This document shows, in pieces, positions 9,412 to 18,539 of a stretch of DNA of 64,000 nucleotides. Source of the DNA: an uncultured Sphingomonas sp. Its GTDB lineage: Bacteria; Pseudomonadota; Alphaproteobacteria; Sphingomonadales; Sphingomonadaceae. The position numbers were made by a program, and so were the translations under genes. Below the pieces are notes generated by a model that did not search any database, was not told the DNA's origin, and worked only from the letters and a program-made list of their open reading frames with translations. How positions within the stretch are numbered: the first letter of the stretch is position 1; each line of letters begins with the position of its first letter. Location: positions 124,001 to 188,000 of the forward strand of contig NZ_CAJYTI010000020.1 in assembly GCF_913777625.1 (NCBI RefSeq), given 5' to 3'.

Positions 9412-10254
9412 TCAGTGTGCACGCGCGAGCAGGCGCCGTGCTTGTTCGAGGTGCGGGCGATCGATCATCCGCCCTTCCAGCTTGAGCGCCCCTGCCGCAG
9501 GGTTGGCGGCAAACGCGTCGACGATCGCCTGCGCGGCCTCGATTTCCGCTTCGCTCGGGGTGAAGCCATGGTTGATCGGCTCGATCTGCGCCGGGTGGAT
9601 CGCAAGCATGCCGGTAAAGCCATCGCGTCGCCCTCGCGCCACATAGGCCACGAGTCCTTCGGTGTCAGCGATATCGGGATAAACCGTTTCGATCGCGGCC
9701 ACGCCGGCGGCATGGGCCGCGAACAGCGCGAGCGAGCGCACCATGGAGAAAGGTGCGGTATAGCCGCCGTCGCTCTCGCGCGCGCTGCTCGCACCGATCG
9801 CGGCGGGCAGATCCTCCGCCCCCCAGGTGAGCCCCGCGAGATGCGCGGCGACTTCGGGATAGCTGCCCAGCTGGAACAGCGCGGCCGGCGTCTCCGTGGC
9901 GATGGGCAGGATCGGAGGACAGGCAGCACCGGCTTGCGCGACCAACGCCACCAGCGTGCGGATCGCTGCCGCCCCGTCCGCCTTGGGGAGCACCAGGCCC
10001 GCCGGGCGATACGGCGCGATGGCGGCGAGATCGTCGGCAAGCACGGCCGTGCCGAGCGGATTGACGCGAACGAAGCACGGCGTCTCGGGACTGTCGCCCA
10101 GCCACGCGGCGATCGCCTCGCGCGCGAAGGCCTTGCGTTCGAGCACCACCGAATCTTCGAGGTCGAGAATCAGCGCGTCGGCGCTGCTTGCCGCTGCCTT
10201 GGCGAAGCGTTCCGGCCGGTCGCCGGGCACGAACAGAAGCGACCGCAGCCGCAT
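9412..10254 (-). CDS. CitE-like HpcH/HpaI aldolase/citrate lyase family protein
   Basis: A 280-residue TIM-barrel CoA-ester lyase of the CitE group. Seen are the N-terminal RSLLFVPGDRPERF, LILDLEDSV (Mg-binding carboxylates), VRVNPLGT, and TWGAEDLPAAIG in the central part, with IHPAQI toward the C-terminus. Isolated CitE-like proteins act on acyl-CoAs such as malyl- or citramalyl-CoA rather than in the citrate lyase complex; no citD or citF is present. ATG 10254 was chosen because AGGGGAGGGAAGG precedes it and the family start aligns there. It is divergent from the GH43 gene. Confidence 0.85.
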   Translation of the reverse strand: MRLRSLLFVPGDRPERFAKAAASSADALILDLEDSVVLERKAFAREAIAAWLGDSPETPCFVRVNPLGTAVLADDLAAIAPYRPAGLVLPKADGAAAIRTLVALVAQAGAACPPILPIATETPAALFQLGSYPEVAAHLAGLTWGAEDLPAAIGASSARESDGGYTAPFSMVRSLALFAAHAAGVAAIETVYPDIADTEGLVAYVARGRRDGFTGMLAIHPAQIEPINHGFTPSEAEIEAAQAIVDAFAANPAAGALKLEGRMIDRPHLEQARRLLARAH

Positions 10255-10345
10255 GACCTTCCCTCCCCTGTTTCGCGTTCCATGGCAGCATCGCGGTCGC
10301 TTGCCAATCATCATCGCTTGCACCGCTGCACCGGGCAACATAGCG

Positions 10346-10361
10346 TTGTCACCGGTGTCAA
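10346..10361. promoter_or_regulatory. Candidate LacI-type operator before GH43
   Basis: TTGTCACCGGTGTCAA is a near-perfect 16-bp palindrome in the GH43/CitE divergent intergenic region, 22 bases before the GH43 start. The same 22-base spacing and CACCGG core occur before GH28 at 1121-1136, so both genes probably answer to one sugar-responsive repressor. Confidence 0.5.
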
Positions 10362-10382
10362 AGCACAAAAGGGAGAGGATGG

Positions 10383-11966
10383 ATGCGCATCAGCCGCAGG
10401 GGAGCGTTCGGTGCTGCACTGGCGGGCTGGGCCGCAAGTCATGTTTCGGAGGCGGCCGCTAGAGCGGTGGCCGCGACCGACTGGCGCCGGGGCCTCGACA
10501 ACCAGCGCATCGCCGATCTGGGCGACGGCCGGTTTCTCAATCCGCTGCTGGCCGGCGACCGGCCCGACCCCGCGATCCTGAAGGACGGCGCCGATTACTA
10601 CATGACCTTCTCCAGCTTCGATTCCTATCCGGGGCTGACCATCTGGCATTCGCGCGACCTCGTGAACTGGCAACCGCGCACGGCCGCCCTCACCCGCAAT
10701 ATCGGCTCGGTCTGGGCGGTCAGCCTCGCCAGGCATGGCGGGCGCTATTTCCTCTACGTGCCGGTCAAGGCCCGGCCGAACGACATCTATGTGCTCTCCG
10801 CCGATCATATCGACGGGCCGTGGAGCGATCCCGTGTCACTCGGGCTGCACGACCATATCGATCCCTGCCACGCGGTGGGCGAGGATGGCTCGCGCTGGCT
10901 GTTCCTCTCCGGCGGCGACCGGGTGCGGCTGGCAGCCGACGGGCTGTCGGTCACGGGCCCGGTCGAGCATGTCTATGACCCCTGGCATTATCCCGAGGAC
11001 TGGGTGGTCGAGGGCTTCTCGCCCGAGGGCCCCAAGATCCACCGCCATGGCGACTGGTTCTACATGATCACCGCGGTCGGCGGCACGGCGGGCCCACCGA
11101 CCGGGCACATGGTGATCGCGGCGCGCGCGCGCTCGATCCACGGGCCGTGGGAGAACTGCCCGGCCAACCCGCTGGTCCGCACCCTGAGCGACACGGAAAA
11201 ATGGTGGTCGCGCGGCCATGCCTCGCTGGTCGAGGCGCCGGACGGCAGCTGGTGGTCCGTCTATCACGGCTACGAGAATGGGTTCCTGACGCTCGGCCGG
11301 CAGACGCTGCTCGATCCGATCGAATGGACCGCGGATGGCTGGTTCCGCATGAAGGGCGGCGATCTCTCCCGCCCCCTGCCCAAGCCGCGCGGCGGCACCA
11401 TCCTGCCCCACGGGCAGCGCCTGTCGGACAGCTTCGAGCGGCTCGATCTCGGCAGCAAATGGAACTTCTTCCGCCCGACACCCGATGAATCGAGCCGGCT
11501 GCGCGTCGCGAACGGTGCGCTCGTGATGCAGGCACGCGGCAAGGCGCCCAGCGATTCCTCGCCACTGATGCTGATCGCGGGCGACCAGGCCTATCAGTTC
11601 GAATGCGACGTCGAGCTAGGGTCCGGGACCACCGCCGGGCTGCTGCTGTTCTACGACGACAAGCTCTATTGCGGGCTGGGCTTCGACGAGAAGCGCTTCG
11701 TCACCCATCAATATGGCGCCGAGCGCGGCCGCCCCGCGAACCCGCACGGGCTGCGGATGCAGATCCGCGTGACCAATGACCGGCACATCGTCTCCTTCCA
11801 CACCCGTGGCGATGGCGGAGCAACATGGAAGCGGTTCGATCGGGGGATGGAGGTTTCCGGCTACCACCACAATGTGCGCGGTGGCTTTCTGATGCTGCGC
11901 CCTGCGCTGTACGCGGCAGGGGATGGCGAAGCGCGTTTCCGGGACTTCCGGTTCCGCGCGCTCTGA
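10383..11966 (+). CDS. GH43-family glycoside hydrolase (xylosidase/arabinofuranosidase type)
   Basis: A 527-residue exported hydrolase. The N-terminus MRISRRGAFGAALAG is a probable Tat signal. The five-bladed propeller carries the family acids: Asp in RPDPAI (about 61, base), Asp in IDPCHAV (about 160, pKa modulator) and Glu in VVEGFSPEG (about 209, acid). From about residue 340 a jelly-roll domain of the xylosidase C-terminal type follows (SDSFERLDLGSKWNFF). Likely releases xylose or arabinose from side chains of plant polysaccharide; specificity cannot be read by eye. GGGAGAGG precedes the ATG. A repressor-like palindrome lies just upstream. Confidence 0.9.
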   Translation: MRISRRGAFGAALAGWAASHVSEAAARAVAATDWRRGLDNQRIADLGDGRFLNPLLAGDRPDPAILKDGADYYMTFSSFDSYPGLTIWHSRDLVNWQPRTAALTRNIGSVWAVSLARHGGRYFLYVPVKARPNDIYVLSADHIDGPWSDPVSLGLHDHIDPCHAVGEDGSRWLFLSGGDRVRLAADGLSVTGPVEHVYDPWHYPEDWVVEGFSPEGPKIHRHGDWFYMITAVGGTAGPPTGHMVIAARARSIHGPWENCPANPLVRTLSDTEKWWSRGHASLVEAPDGSWWSVYHGYENGFLTLGRQTLLDPIEWTADGWFRMKGGDLSRPLPKPRGGTILPHGQRLSDSFERLDLGSKWNFFRPTPDESSRLRVANGALVMQARGKAPSDSSPLMLIAGDQAYQFECDVELGSGTTAGLLLFYDDKLYCGLGFDEKRFVTHQYGAERGRPANPHGLRMQIRVTNDRHIVSFHTRGDGGATWKRFDRGMEVSGYHHNVRGGFLMLRPALYAAGDGEARFRDFRFRAL

Positions 11967-11977
11967 ACGCCTGCGTC

Positions 11978-11999
11978 CCCCTCCCGCACGCGGGAGGGG
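11978..11999. repeat. Dispersed GC-rich palindrome, copy 1
   Basis: CCCTCCCG and CGGGAGGG arms around CACG, between the convergent GH43 and SDR genes. It belongs to the palindrome family also found at 14879, 19973 and 20055. Its position after two stop codons suggests it also works as a terminator-like hairpin. Confidence 0.7.
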
Positions 12000-12006
12000 A
12001 GCAGCA

Positions 12007-12789
12007 TCAGTTCTTGCCGCTGCCAGGCTCGGCGATCTTGCGATGCTGCTCGGCCGTAAATGACTGCGGCAACACCCCGGCGCCGGCCACCTGCAGCTTG
12101 TTCGAGATGCCGGAGACGATGTTGTCCGTCCCCTTCATCAGCGCGGTCCAGCCATCCCTGGCGACGTCTGCCGGATCGGACTTGCTTTCGCTCTGCCCCA
12201 CCTTGGTATCCATCATGCCGGCACGTTCGAAGAACTCGGTCTCGACTGGACCCGGCAGCAACGTGGTGATGGTGATGCCCTTCACCTCCTTGAGTTCGTT
12301 GCGGATCGCCGCGGCGAAATTGTCCACGAACGCCTTGGTGCCGTTATAGACCGCCTGGAAGCTGCCCGGGATCCAGCCGGCGATCGACCCGGTGATCAAC
12401 ACCTTGCCCTCGCCGGTGTCGCGCATCTTGCGGAGCACCTTCTGGAGCAGATAGACAGTCCCAACCACATTGGTGTCGATCACGTGTCGCCACTCGGAGA
12501 CTTCCTGATCGAGAAAGCCCCCGCCCAGCCCGTGCCCGGCATTGGCGCAGAGCAGGTCGATCCGACGCCCGCCCGCTGCCGCCAGCAGCCGATCCACGCC
12601 TTCGATGGTCGACAGATCGGTCTCCATCGACTGCACCTCGACACCCTCGCCCTTCAGCGCAGCTGCCGCATCGACCAGCGGGGTGTCGGCCACCACCAGC
12701 AGGTCATAGCCGTCGCGCGCCGCGAGCCGCGCCAGTTCCAGGCCGATGCCGCTCGAGGCACCGGTCACGATCGCAAATTTGTTTGCCAT
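12007..12789 (-). CDS. Short-chain dehydrogenase/reductase
   Basis: A 260-residue classical SDR oxidoreductase. The NAD(P)-binding TGASSGIG lies at residues 9-16, an NAG motif near 83, the catalytic Ser135 in ITGSIAG and Tyr148/Lys152 in YNGTK. The C-terminal 60 residues after the PGPVET segment are less typical. AGGAGG precedes the ATG. It is the last gene of a minus-strand operon with a zinc alcohol dehydrogenase, an SRPBCC protein and a small acidic protein. The substrate is unknown. Confidence 0.88.
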   Translation of the reverse strand: MANKFAIVTGASSGIGLELARLAARDGYDLLVVADTPLVDAAAALKGEGVEVQSMETDLSTIEGVDRLLAAAGGRRIDLLCANAGHGLGGGFLDQEVSEWRHVIDTNVVGTVYLLQKVLRKMRDTGEGKVLITGSIAGWIPGSFQAVYNGTKAFVDNFAAAIRNELKEVKGITITTLLPGPVETEFFERAGMMDTKVGQSESKSDPADVARDGWTALMKGTDNIVSGISNKLQVAGAGVLPQSFTAEQHRKIAEPGSGKN

Positions 12790-12802
12790 GGTCTGCGCCT
12801 CC

Positions 12803-13993
12803 TTATTCCGCCGCCAATGCCATGCCGGGCTTCAGCACGACCTTGGTCACTTCGTTCTGATTGTCGTGGAACATCTTGTAACCCTGTGGCGCCTGCTCCA
12901 GCGGCAGGATGTGGCTGATCAGGAAGGTAGTATCGATCTTCTCTTCCAGGATCGCGTTGAGCAGCGCGGGCATATAGTGCTGGACATGGGTCTGGCCGGT
13001 CTTGAGCGTCAGCCCCTTCTCCATCAGCGCACCGAGCGGAAACTTGTCGACGAAGCCGCCATAGACCGCCGGCATCGAGACACGCCCGCCCTTGCGGCAG
13101 GCGAGGATCGCCTGGCGGATCGAATGGATGCGATCGGTACCGAGGAAGGTCGACTTCTTGATCTGATCGAGCACATTGTCGGCAAAGAAGCCGTGCGCCT
13201 CGAGCCCGACGCTGTCGATCACCGCGTCGGGGCCGATGCCCCCGGTCATCTCGAACAACGCCGCTGCGGTGTCGGTCTCCTCGAAATTGATCGTCTCCGC
13301 ACCAAAGCGGCGGGCGAGTTCGAGGCGTCGCGGGAAATGATCAATCGCGATCACCCGCTCCGCGCCCATCAGGAACGCCGACTGGACCGCGAACAGCCCG
13401 ACCGGGCCGCAGCCCCACACCGCCACGGTATCGCCCGGCTCGATCTCCGCATTTTCCGCCGCCATCCAGCCGGTGGGCAGGATATCCGAGAGGAACAGCA
13501 CCTTGTCGTCCTCGATGCCGTCCGGGACAACGATCGGGCCGACATCGCTGAACGGCACGCGGACATATTCGGCCTGGCCGCCGGCATAGCCGCCGGTCAT
13601 GTGGCTGTAGCCGAACAGGCCGGCCATGGGCTGGCCGTACATCTCCTGCGCGATGTCCTGATTATCCGCCGGGAGCCCGTTCTCGCAGGCGGAATATTGG
13701 TGCTTGCTGCAATGGTAGCAGGAGCCGCAGGAGATGGTGAACGGCACCACCACCCGCTGGTCCTTCTTGAGCGTCGAACCGGCGCCGACCTCGACCACTT
13801 CGCCCATGAACTCATGGCCGAGGATGTCGCCGGCCATCATCGTCGGGATGAAGCCGTCGTACAGATGGAGGTCGGAGCCGCAGATCGCGGTCGAAGTGAT
13901 CTTGATAATCGCGTCGCGCGGGTTGAGGATCTCGGGATCCGGTACCGAGTCCACGCGGACGTCGTGCTTGCCGTGCCAGGTGAGTGCGCGCAT
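12803..13993 (-). CDS. Zinc-dependent alcohol dehydrogenase (formaldehyde-dehydrogenase-like)
   Basis: A 396-residue medium-chain dehydrogenase. Catalytic zinc ligands are Cys38 (ICGSDLH) and His60/Glu61 (GHEFMGEV). The structural zinc lobe is complete (Cys89, Cys92, Cys95, Cys103). The Rossmann motif reads [13 protein letters not shown]. Length and the [15 protein letters not shown] segment fit the subgroup annotated as glutathione-independent formaldehyde dehydrogenase-like. Its start shares an A with the stop of the downstream SRPBCC frame end (TGATG arrangement at 13991-13995), so the operon is tightly packed. Substrate is unproven. Confidence 0.88.
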   Translation of the reverse strand: MRALTWHGKHDVRVDSVPDPEILNPRDAIIKITSTAICGSDLHLYDGFIPTMMAGDILGHEFMGEVVEVGAGSTLKKDQRVVVPFTISCGSCYHCSKHQYSACENGLPADNQDIAQEMYGQPMAGLFGYSHMTGGYAGGQAEYVRVPFSDVGPIVVPDGIEDDKVLFLSDILPTGWMAAENAEIEPGDTVAVWGCGPVGLFAVQSAFLMGAERVIAIDHFPRRLELARRFGAETINFEETDTAAALFEMTGGIGPDAVIDSVGLEAHGFFADNVLDQIKKSTFLGTDRIHSIRQAILACRKGGRVSMPAVYGGFVDKFPLGALMEKGLTLKTGQTHVQHYMPALLNAILEEKIDTTFLISHILPLEQAPQGYKMFHDNQNEVTKVVLKPGMALAAE

Positions 13994-14586
13994 CAGCCCC
14001 GCTCCTCTTCGCGTTGTTGCTTGGTCCAGGAGGAAGTGGCGATCTCGCCCGTCTCCATCAGTTGCTTGAAGCGGCGCAGGTCGCGCTGCGCCTGCATCTT
14101 CGGCTCGCGCTGGAAGATGCGCGAGATCACGCGGCCGAGCGTGCCGAAAGGCTGGTCGTAGTTGATCGTCGCGACCACCACCGTGCCGCGGCTGCCGGCG
14201 TCGCGAAACTCGATGCGGCCGCTATTGGGGATGTCGGCACCTTCTTCGGAGGCCCAGGCGATCAGCTCGCCGTCGCGATCCTCGGTGATGCGCGAGTCCC
14301 ACTCCACGATGCCGCCGCCAGGTGATTTTACCACCCAGTGACTGCGCTCGCGATCCAGCACCTCGATCCGGACGACATTATCGAGGATCGGCGGCAAATT
14401 GCTGAAATCCCGCCAGAAGGCGTAGAGTTCGGCGCGCGGGCGGTTGATCGTCACCGCGCGCGCCACCAGCTTGTCGCCGCGCTGGACGAGCGGGCCGTCG
14501 GTCGCCGCGTCGATCGCGCGACGTTCGTCATTGGCAGTGCTCAGCGGCGCGTCGTCCTGCGACACGGGGTTCATCGTCTCGGCCAT
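13993..14586 (-). CDS. SRPBCC-fold (polyketide cyclase/START-like) protein
   Basis: A 197-residue soluble protein. The segment from about residue 35 ([20 protein letters not shown]) to residue 185 has the length and pattern of the SRPBCC ligand-binding fold, including the WVVKSPGG strand and a long C-terminal helix. The first 30 residues are charged and probably disordered. ATG 14586 has GGAGG upstream; longer frames lack a ribosome site. It is translated just before the alcohol dehydrogenase. Function is unknown; similar proteins often sit in stress-related operons. Confidence 0.8.
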   Translation of the reverse strand: MAETMNPVSQDDAPLSTANDERRAIDAATDGPLVQRGDKLVARAVTINRPRAELYAFWRDFSNLPPILDNVVRIEVLDRERSHWVVKSPGGGIVEWDSRITEDRDGELIAWASEEGADIPNSGRIEFRDAGSRGTVVVATINYDQPFGTLGRVISRIFQREPKMQAQRDLRRFKQLMETGEIATSSWTKQQREEERG

Positions 14587-14602
14587 AAAGCCTCCGTTCG
14601 GT

Positions 14603-14752
14603 TCAGCCCCGGGGCGAGCCGGGCTGTTTCGGGGGAAGATCGTCGTCGCCCTCGGCGGGTGCCGGGGTGGACGTGGCGGCGGGGTTGGTCTCGGTCGAGC
14701 CGGGGTCACGCTGTTCTTCACGCACCTCGGGATCGTTCGGCGGTGTGGCCAT
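14603..14752 (-). CDS. Small acidic, probably disordered protein
   Basis: A 49-residue protein rich in Pro, Glu, Asp and Thr (starts MATPPNDPEVREEQ). AGGAG lies 10 bases before the ATG at 14752. It is the first gene of the minus-strand SRPBCC/ADH/SDR operon, 16 bases before the next start. A small hairpin (TGCACT/AGTGCA) lies in its leader. I do not recognise a family. Confidence 0.6.
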   Translation of the reverse strand: MATPPNDPEVREEQRDPGSTETNPAATSTPAPAEGDDDLPPKQPGSPRG

Positions 14753-14878
14753 GATCCAGTCTCCTGCACTTGGGGGAGTGCAGAGGGAAACCACCGGCAT
14801 CGCGGCCGGTTGCAAATTTTCCTGGAAATAACGTGGGTTAGTTACGGCTCGACGCAGCGGCCGCTTGCCATCTGCGCG

Positions 14879-14900
14879 CCCCTCCCGCTTGCGGGAGGGG
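14879..14900. repeat. Dispersed GC-rich palindrome, copy 2
   Basis: CCCCTCCCGC, TT, GCGGGAGGGG: a perfect 22-bp palindrome downstream of the Gfo/Idh gene, in the gap before the small acidic protein operon. Same element as at 19973 and 20055. Confidence 0.75.
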
Positions 14901-14914
14901 AATAGAAGGACGGG

Positions 14915-15889
14915 TCAGCGGCCGTATATCCGGTCCAGCACTTCCGCTGACCGCGCGAAATGCTCCGCCTCCGCGTCGAACCGGGCCGAGCGCGCCAGTT
15001 GCTCCGCCCAGGCCGCCGCCGCCCGGCCGCCCCAGGCGTCGGGCGGGCTCGCCAGCAGCGTCTTGGACGTGCCGGCGAACCGCTCCGCAACGAAGTCGTA
15101 GAAGCTGCCACCGACGTTGCGCAGCGCCGCGCCTCCCTCCGTGCCGTAGAAGACGGCGGCAATCTCCGCATCGGTGCCCGCATGCACGCGCCACGAACAG
15201 GCGAGCCGGACATCGGCGTCGCCGGCGCGGAAGGCAGCGCTCGCATAGTCCTCTACCTGCATCACGCCGAGCGGCTGCCCCTGCGCGCACAGGGAGGCAT
15301 GGACGTCCTGCACCGCCGGAAAGCCGAGCGTCCACAGCGCAAGGTCGACCAGATGGACACCCAGATCGATCACGCAGCCGCCATCCGATTGCGCGGGATC
15401 GTAGAACCACGGCTTGTCGGGTCCGTAGGCGTTGTGGAAGACGAGATCGACCGCGAAGACGTGGCCGAGCGCACCGCTCCGCACGAGCTCGGCGATCCCC
15501 CGCATCCCCTCGGTATGGCGGTAGGAGAGATCGACGCCGAGCAGCCGGTCCGCCGTGCGCGCGGCGCTGATTACGGCCTCCACTTCGGCGGCGGTGCGGC
15601 CGAGCGGCTTCTGACAGAACACCGCGACGCCCGCGTCCAGCGCGCGGATGCTCTGGTCGGCATGCATGGCGCTGGGCGTCGCGATGACGATGCCGTCCAG
15701 GCCCAGCGCCAGCAGCGCATCCAGGCCATCGACCTGCGCGGCCTCCGGCGCCAGCGTCCGCGCCTGCTCGGCGCAGTCGGGCGAAGGATCGGCGAACGCC
15801 ACCGCCTCGATCGCGCCGGTGGCAAGCATCACTTCCATCCGGTGGCGACCGATCCAGCCGGTGCCGAGAAACCCGACGCGCGGCCTCAT
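14915..15889 (-). CDS. Gfo/Idh/MocA family oxidoreductase
   Basis: A 324-residue NAD(P)-dependent oxidoreductase acting on a sugar or inositol-like substrate. The Rossmann motif GFLGTGWIG lies at residues 6-14. The usual EKP motif reads Q93-K94-P95, a change at a position that normally helps hold the nicotinamide and substrate. The DGGCVIDLGVHLVDL motif near 170-184 contains the conserved Asp and His. It overlaps the upstream MDR dehydrogenase by four bases (ATGA). A role in polyol or inositol metabolism is plausible because inositol-phosphate synthase lies 1.5 kb away, but this is inference. Confidence 0.87.
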   Translation of the reverse strand: MRPRVGFLGTGWIGRHRMEVMLATGAIEAVAFADPSPDCAEQARTLAPEAAQVDGLDALLALGLDGIVIATPSAMHADQSIRALDAGVAVFCQKPLGRTAAEVEAVISAARTADRLLGVDLSYRHTEGMRGIAELVRSGALGHVFAVDLVFHNAYGPDKPWFYDPAQSDGGCVIDLGVHLVDLALWTLGFPAVQDVHASLCAQGQPLGVMQVEDYASAAFRAGDADVRLACSWRVHAGTDAEIAAVFYGTEGGAALRNVGGSFYDFVAERFAGTSKTLLASPPDAWGGRAAAAWAEQLARSARFDAEAEHFARSAEVLDRIYGR

Positions 15890-16845
15890 CGCAGCATCAC
15901 CAGGGCTTTTACGAAATGCCCGGGCTTGTCGCGCGTCGCCGCCAGCGCCTGGCCGAGCTCCTCCAGCCGGTAGCGATGGGTATAGAGCGGGCTCGGATCG
16001 AGCCGCCCGCTCGCCACCGCCTCCACCGCCTCGCGCAGGCCCTGCAGCTGCACCGCGGGGTCACGCTCATGGGCGTTGATCACGTCGATGCCTTTCCAGT
16101 TCCACCCCTGCATGTTGACCTGGCGCGGTCCGTCCTGATGATAGCCGGCGACCACCAGCCTGCCGCCGAAGCCGACCAGTTCGCCCGCCAGGTCGAGCGG
16201 CCATTGCTTGCCGACCGCCTCGATCACCCGTTCGCACATCGCCTCGCCGGTCAGCGCCTTCGCCGCATCAATGATGGCATAGTGATCGTCCATCGGGATC
16301 GTCTCGGCCGCGCCATACTGCCTCGCGAGATCGAGCGATTCCTGTCGCCGCGATATCGCGATCACACGCGCGCCCGCGTCGCTCGCCAGCTTGGTGAGAA
16401 CTGCGCCGAGAAACCCGATGCCGATGATCGCCACCGTCTGCCCCGGCCGGATGTCGCTGCGGCGGAAGATATTGAACGCGCAGCCGAGCGGCTCGCCCGG
16501 GAGGGGCTTGCCGGAAAGGCTGTCGGGCAGCTTCACCACCATGTCGGCCAGCGCCACATCGTAATCGGCGAAGCTGCGAAACGACAGCGACGCTAGCCGG
16601 TCTCCCGGCGAAAGGCCGACGACGCCCTCGCCCACCACGTCGATTTCCCCCCGGCCCTCATGGCCGAGCCCGCCGGCATCGCCGGGGAACTGGCTCCAGG
16701 CCTGGCCTTGCCAGGGCTCGACATTCGACGCGCAGACGCCGCATCCCTCCAGCCGGATGCGCACCTCGCCCCGACCGGGCGTGGGAAGCGTGGCGGTCTC
16801 GATGCGGATCTGCTCCGGACCTTCCAGGATCGCCGCGCGCATCAT
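15886..16845 (-). CDS. Medium-chain (zinc-type) alcohol dehydrogenase family protein
   Basis: A 319-residue MDR protein. It keeps a Cys (GCGVCASN) and GHEGRGEI, the usual catalytic-zinc positions, but lacks the four-Cys structural zinc lobe, which shortens it. The nucleotide-binding segment reads IIGIGFLGAVLTKLA. The double ATG at 16845/16842 follows GGGGAGAG. It is coupled to the Gfo/Idh gene, and the two probably act in the same pathway of sugar or polyol oxidation. It is divergent from the DUF1003 gene with a gap of 47 bases. Confidence 0.83.
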   Translation of the reverse strand: MMRAAILEGPEQIRIETATLPTPGRGEVRIRLEGCGVCASNVEPWQGQAWSQFPGDAGGLGHEGRGEIDVVGEGVVGLSPGDRLASLSFRSFADYDVALADMVVKLPDSLSGKPLPGEPLGCAFNIFRRSDIRPGQTVAIIGIGFLGAVLTKLASDAGARVIAISRRQESLDLARQYGAAETIPMDDHYAIIDAAKALTGEAMCERVIEAVGKQWPLDLAGELVGFGGRLVVAGYHQDGPRQVNMQGWNWKGIDVINAHERDPAVQLQGLREAVEAVASGRLDPSPLYTHRYRLEELGQALAATRDKPGHFVKALVMLR

Positions 16846-16892
16846 GCGCTCTCCCCCTGCAACCAATTGAGTTTGCACGCTGTTGTTGGGCG

Positions 16893-17417
16893 ATGATCGA
16901 ACCACGCCAGGGCATGGGCGCAACGCTCCGCCGGAACATCGAAGACCTCACGGCGCGGCAGCGGAAGGATGCCGAGCGCGCACCGCTCAGTGACAAGGTG
17001 GCGGATCGGATCACCCGCTTCACGGGATCGATGACGTTCGTGGTGCTGCATCTGGTCCTCTTCGGGCTCTGGATTTCGATAAACCTGGGCGTCCTGCCGG
17101 TGTTGCCGCGCTTCGATCCCACCTTCGTCGCGCTGGCGATGGTCGCATCGGTGGAAGCGATTTTCCTCTCTACCTTCGTGCTGATCAGCCAGAACCGCAT
17201 GGCGGCGACGGCCGACCGCCGCGCCGATCTCGACCTGCATGTCAGTCTGCTTGCCGAGCACGAACTGACCAAGCTTGCCGGGCTGGTGGCGCGGATCGCG
17301 GAGAAGCTCGACATCCCGGCGGACGATCCCGGCTTCAGCGAGATCCATGCCGATGTGGAACCGGTCCAGGTGCTGGAGGCGCTGGACGAGAGCCGGAAGG
17401 AACAGGGGATCGATTGA
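16893..17417 (+). CDS. DUF1003 membrane protein
   Basis: A 174-residue protein with two transmembrane helices (about residues 47-69 and 78-100) and a C-terminal cytoplasmic helical tail. The spacing and the FVVLHLVLFGLWISIN and SVEAIFLSTFVLISQNRM segments identify DUF1003. Its molecular function is unknown. The start is uncertain: ATG 16893 has no clear ribosome site, and an in-frame ATG at 16914 is possible. It is convergent with inositol-phosphate synthase. Confidence 0.85.
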   Translation: MIEPRQGMGATLRRNIEDLTARQRKDAERAPLSDKVADRITRFTGSMTFVVLHLVLFGLWISINLGVLPVLPRFDPTFVALAMVASVEAIFLSTFVLISQNRMAATADRRADLDLHVSLLAEHELTKLAGLVARIAEKLDIPADDPGFSEIHADVEPVQVLEALDESRKEQGID

Positions 17418-17428
17418 AGATCCCACCC

Positions 17429-18532
17429 TCACGCTCCCGCGATGAATGCTTCCACCGCTTCGTACGCCTCGTCATCCGCCATCTGCTCCGGCGGGTGCTT
17501 GCAGAACCACACCGCCGCCGGGAGGATCGCGCCAGCCAGCCCGCGGTCCTGCGCGAGCTTGGCGCAGCGGATCATGTCGATCGCGACGCCGGCGCTGTTC
17601 GGGCTGTCTTCCACCGACAGGCGTAGTTCCAGATTCATCGGTACACCGCCGAACATCTGTCCCTGCATCCGCAGGAAACAGATCTTGTTGTCGTTCTGCC
17701 AGGCAACATAGTCGCTGGGGCCGACATGGATGTTCTCGTCGTCCAGCCGCGTCTCGGCGACGGACTGCACCGCCTCGGTCTTGGACTCCTTCTTCGACGC
17801 CAGTCGCGTGCGGTTGAGCATGTTGAGAAAGTCCGTGTTGCCGCCAGTGTTGAGCTGGTAGGTCCGCTCCAGCTTGACCCCGCGCTTGCGGAACAGGTTC
17901 GTCAGCACCCGGTGGACGATCGTCGCACCGAGCTGCGCCTTGATGTCGTCGCCGATGATCGGCACCCCCGCCGCCTTGAACCGCGCGGCCCAGGCGGGAT
18001 TGCTGGCGATGAAAACGGGGATGTTGACGAACGCCACCCCGGCTTCGAGCGCGCATTCGGCGTAGAACTCGGTGGCGGCCTGCGACCCGACCGGCCGATA
18101 ATTCATCAGCACATGCGCATGCGTTTCGCGTAGCGCGCGCACCACCTCGTCCTTGGTCGGCTCCGCATCGTCGCCGAGCAGAAACGTGCGGTCCTGCGGA
18201 TAGTCCGCCATGTGATCGGCGACGCCGTCCAGCACGCGCCCCATCCGCACCTTCGCACCGGTATGCCGCACCTCGTCACAGAACATGGCGGTGCAGTTCG
18301 GCTTGGCGAAGATCGCCTCGGCGACGTCCTGTCCGACCTTGCGCGCATCCACGTCCCAGGCTGCCACCACCCGTATGTCGCTGGGTGCATAGCCGCCCAG
18401 CTCGGGATGCATCAGCCCCACCATGTCGTTGGCGCCGGCGCGGTAATGCGCGATCCCCTGGACGAGCGAGCTGGCACAATTGCCGACGCCGACCAGCGCG
18501 ACATTGATGGCATGGCGATCTGGGGAGAGCAC
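17429..18532 (-). CDS. Inositol-3-phosphate synthase
   Basis: A 367-residue NAD-dependent enzyme that converts glucose-6-phosphate to inositol-3-phosphate. It opens with a nucleotide-binding VALVGVGNCASSLVQG. Family-typical features are NIPVFIASN, GDDIKAQLGAT, the NTGGNTDFLNM segment and SKTEAVQSV. No ATG lies at the right place; the GTG at 18532 gives MLSPDRHAINVALVG and the usual bacterial length. The reading frame is complete, unlike the genes to its right. Its 5' end touches a truncated hydrolase fragment on the same strand. The product could feed inositol-based glycans or compatible solutes. Confidence 0.88.
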   Translation of the reverse strand: MLSPDRHAINVALVGVGNCASSLVQGIAHYRAGANDMVGLMHPELGGYAPSDIRVVAAWDVDARKVGQDVAEAIFAKPNCTAMFCDEVRHTGAKVRMGRVLDGVADHMADYPQDRTFLLGDDAEPTKDEVVRALRETHAHVLMNYRPVGSQAATEFYAECALEAGVAFVNIPVFIASNPAWAARFKAAGVPIIGDDIKAQLGATIVHRVLTNLFRKRGVKLERTYQLNTGGNTDFLNMLNRTRLASKKESKTEAVQSVAETRLDDENIHVGPSDYVAWQNDNKICFLRMQGQMFGGVPMNLELRLSVEDSPNSAGVAIDMIRCAKLAQDRGLAGAILPAAVWFCKHPPEQMADDEAYEAVEAFIAGA

Positions 18533-18539
18533 CAGGCGG

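Noticed and set aside
12746..14161. Plus-strand open frame of 471 codons
   Set aside because: Antisense of the alcohol dehydrogenase; no recognisable protein pattern.
14753..14850. EcfG promoter before the small acidic protein/SRPBCC/ADH operon
   Set aside because: No GGAAC-N16/17-CGTT pair is present on the minus strand, although the gene content looks stress-related.
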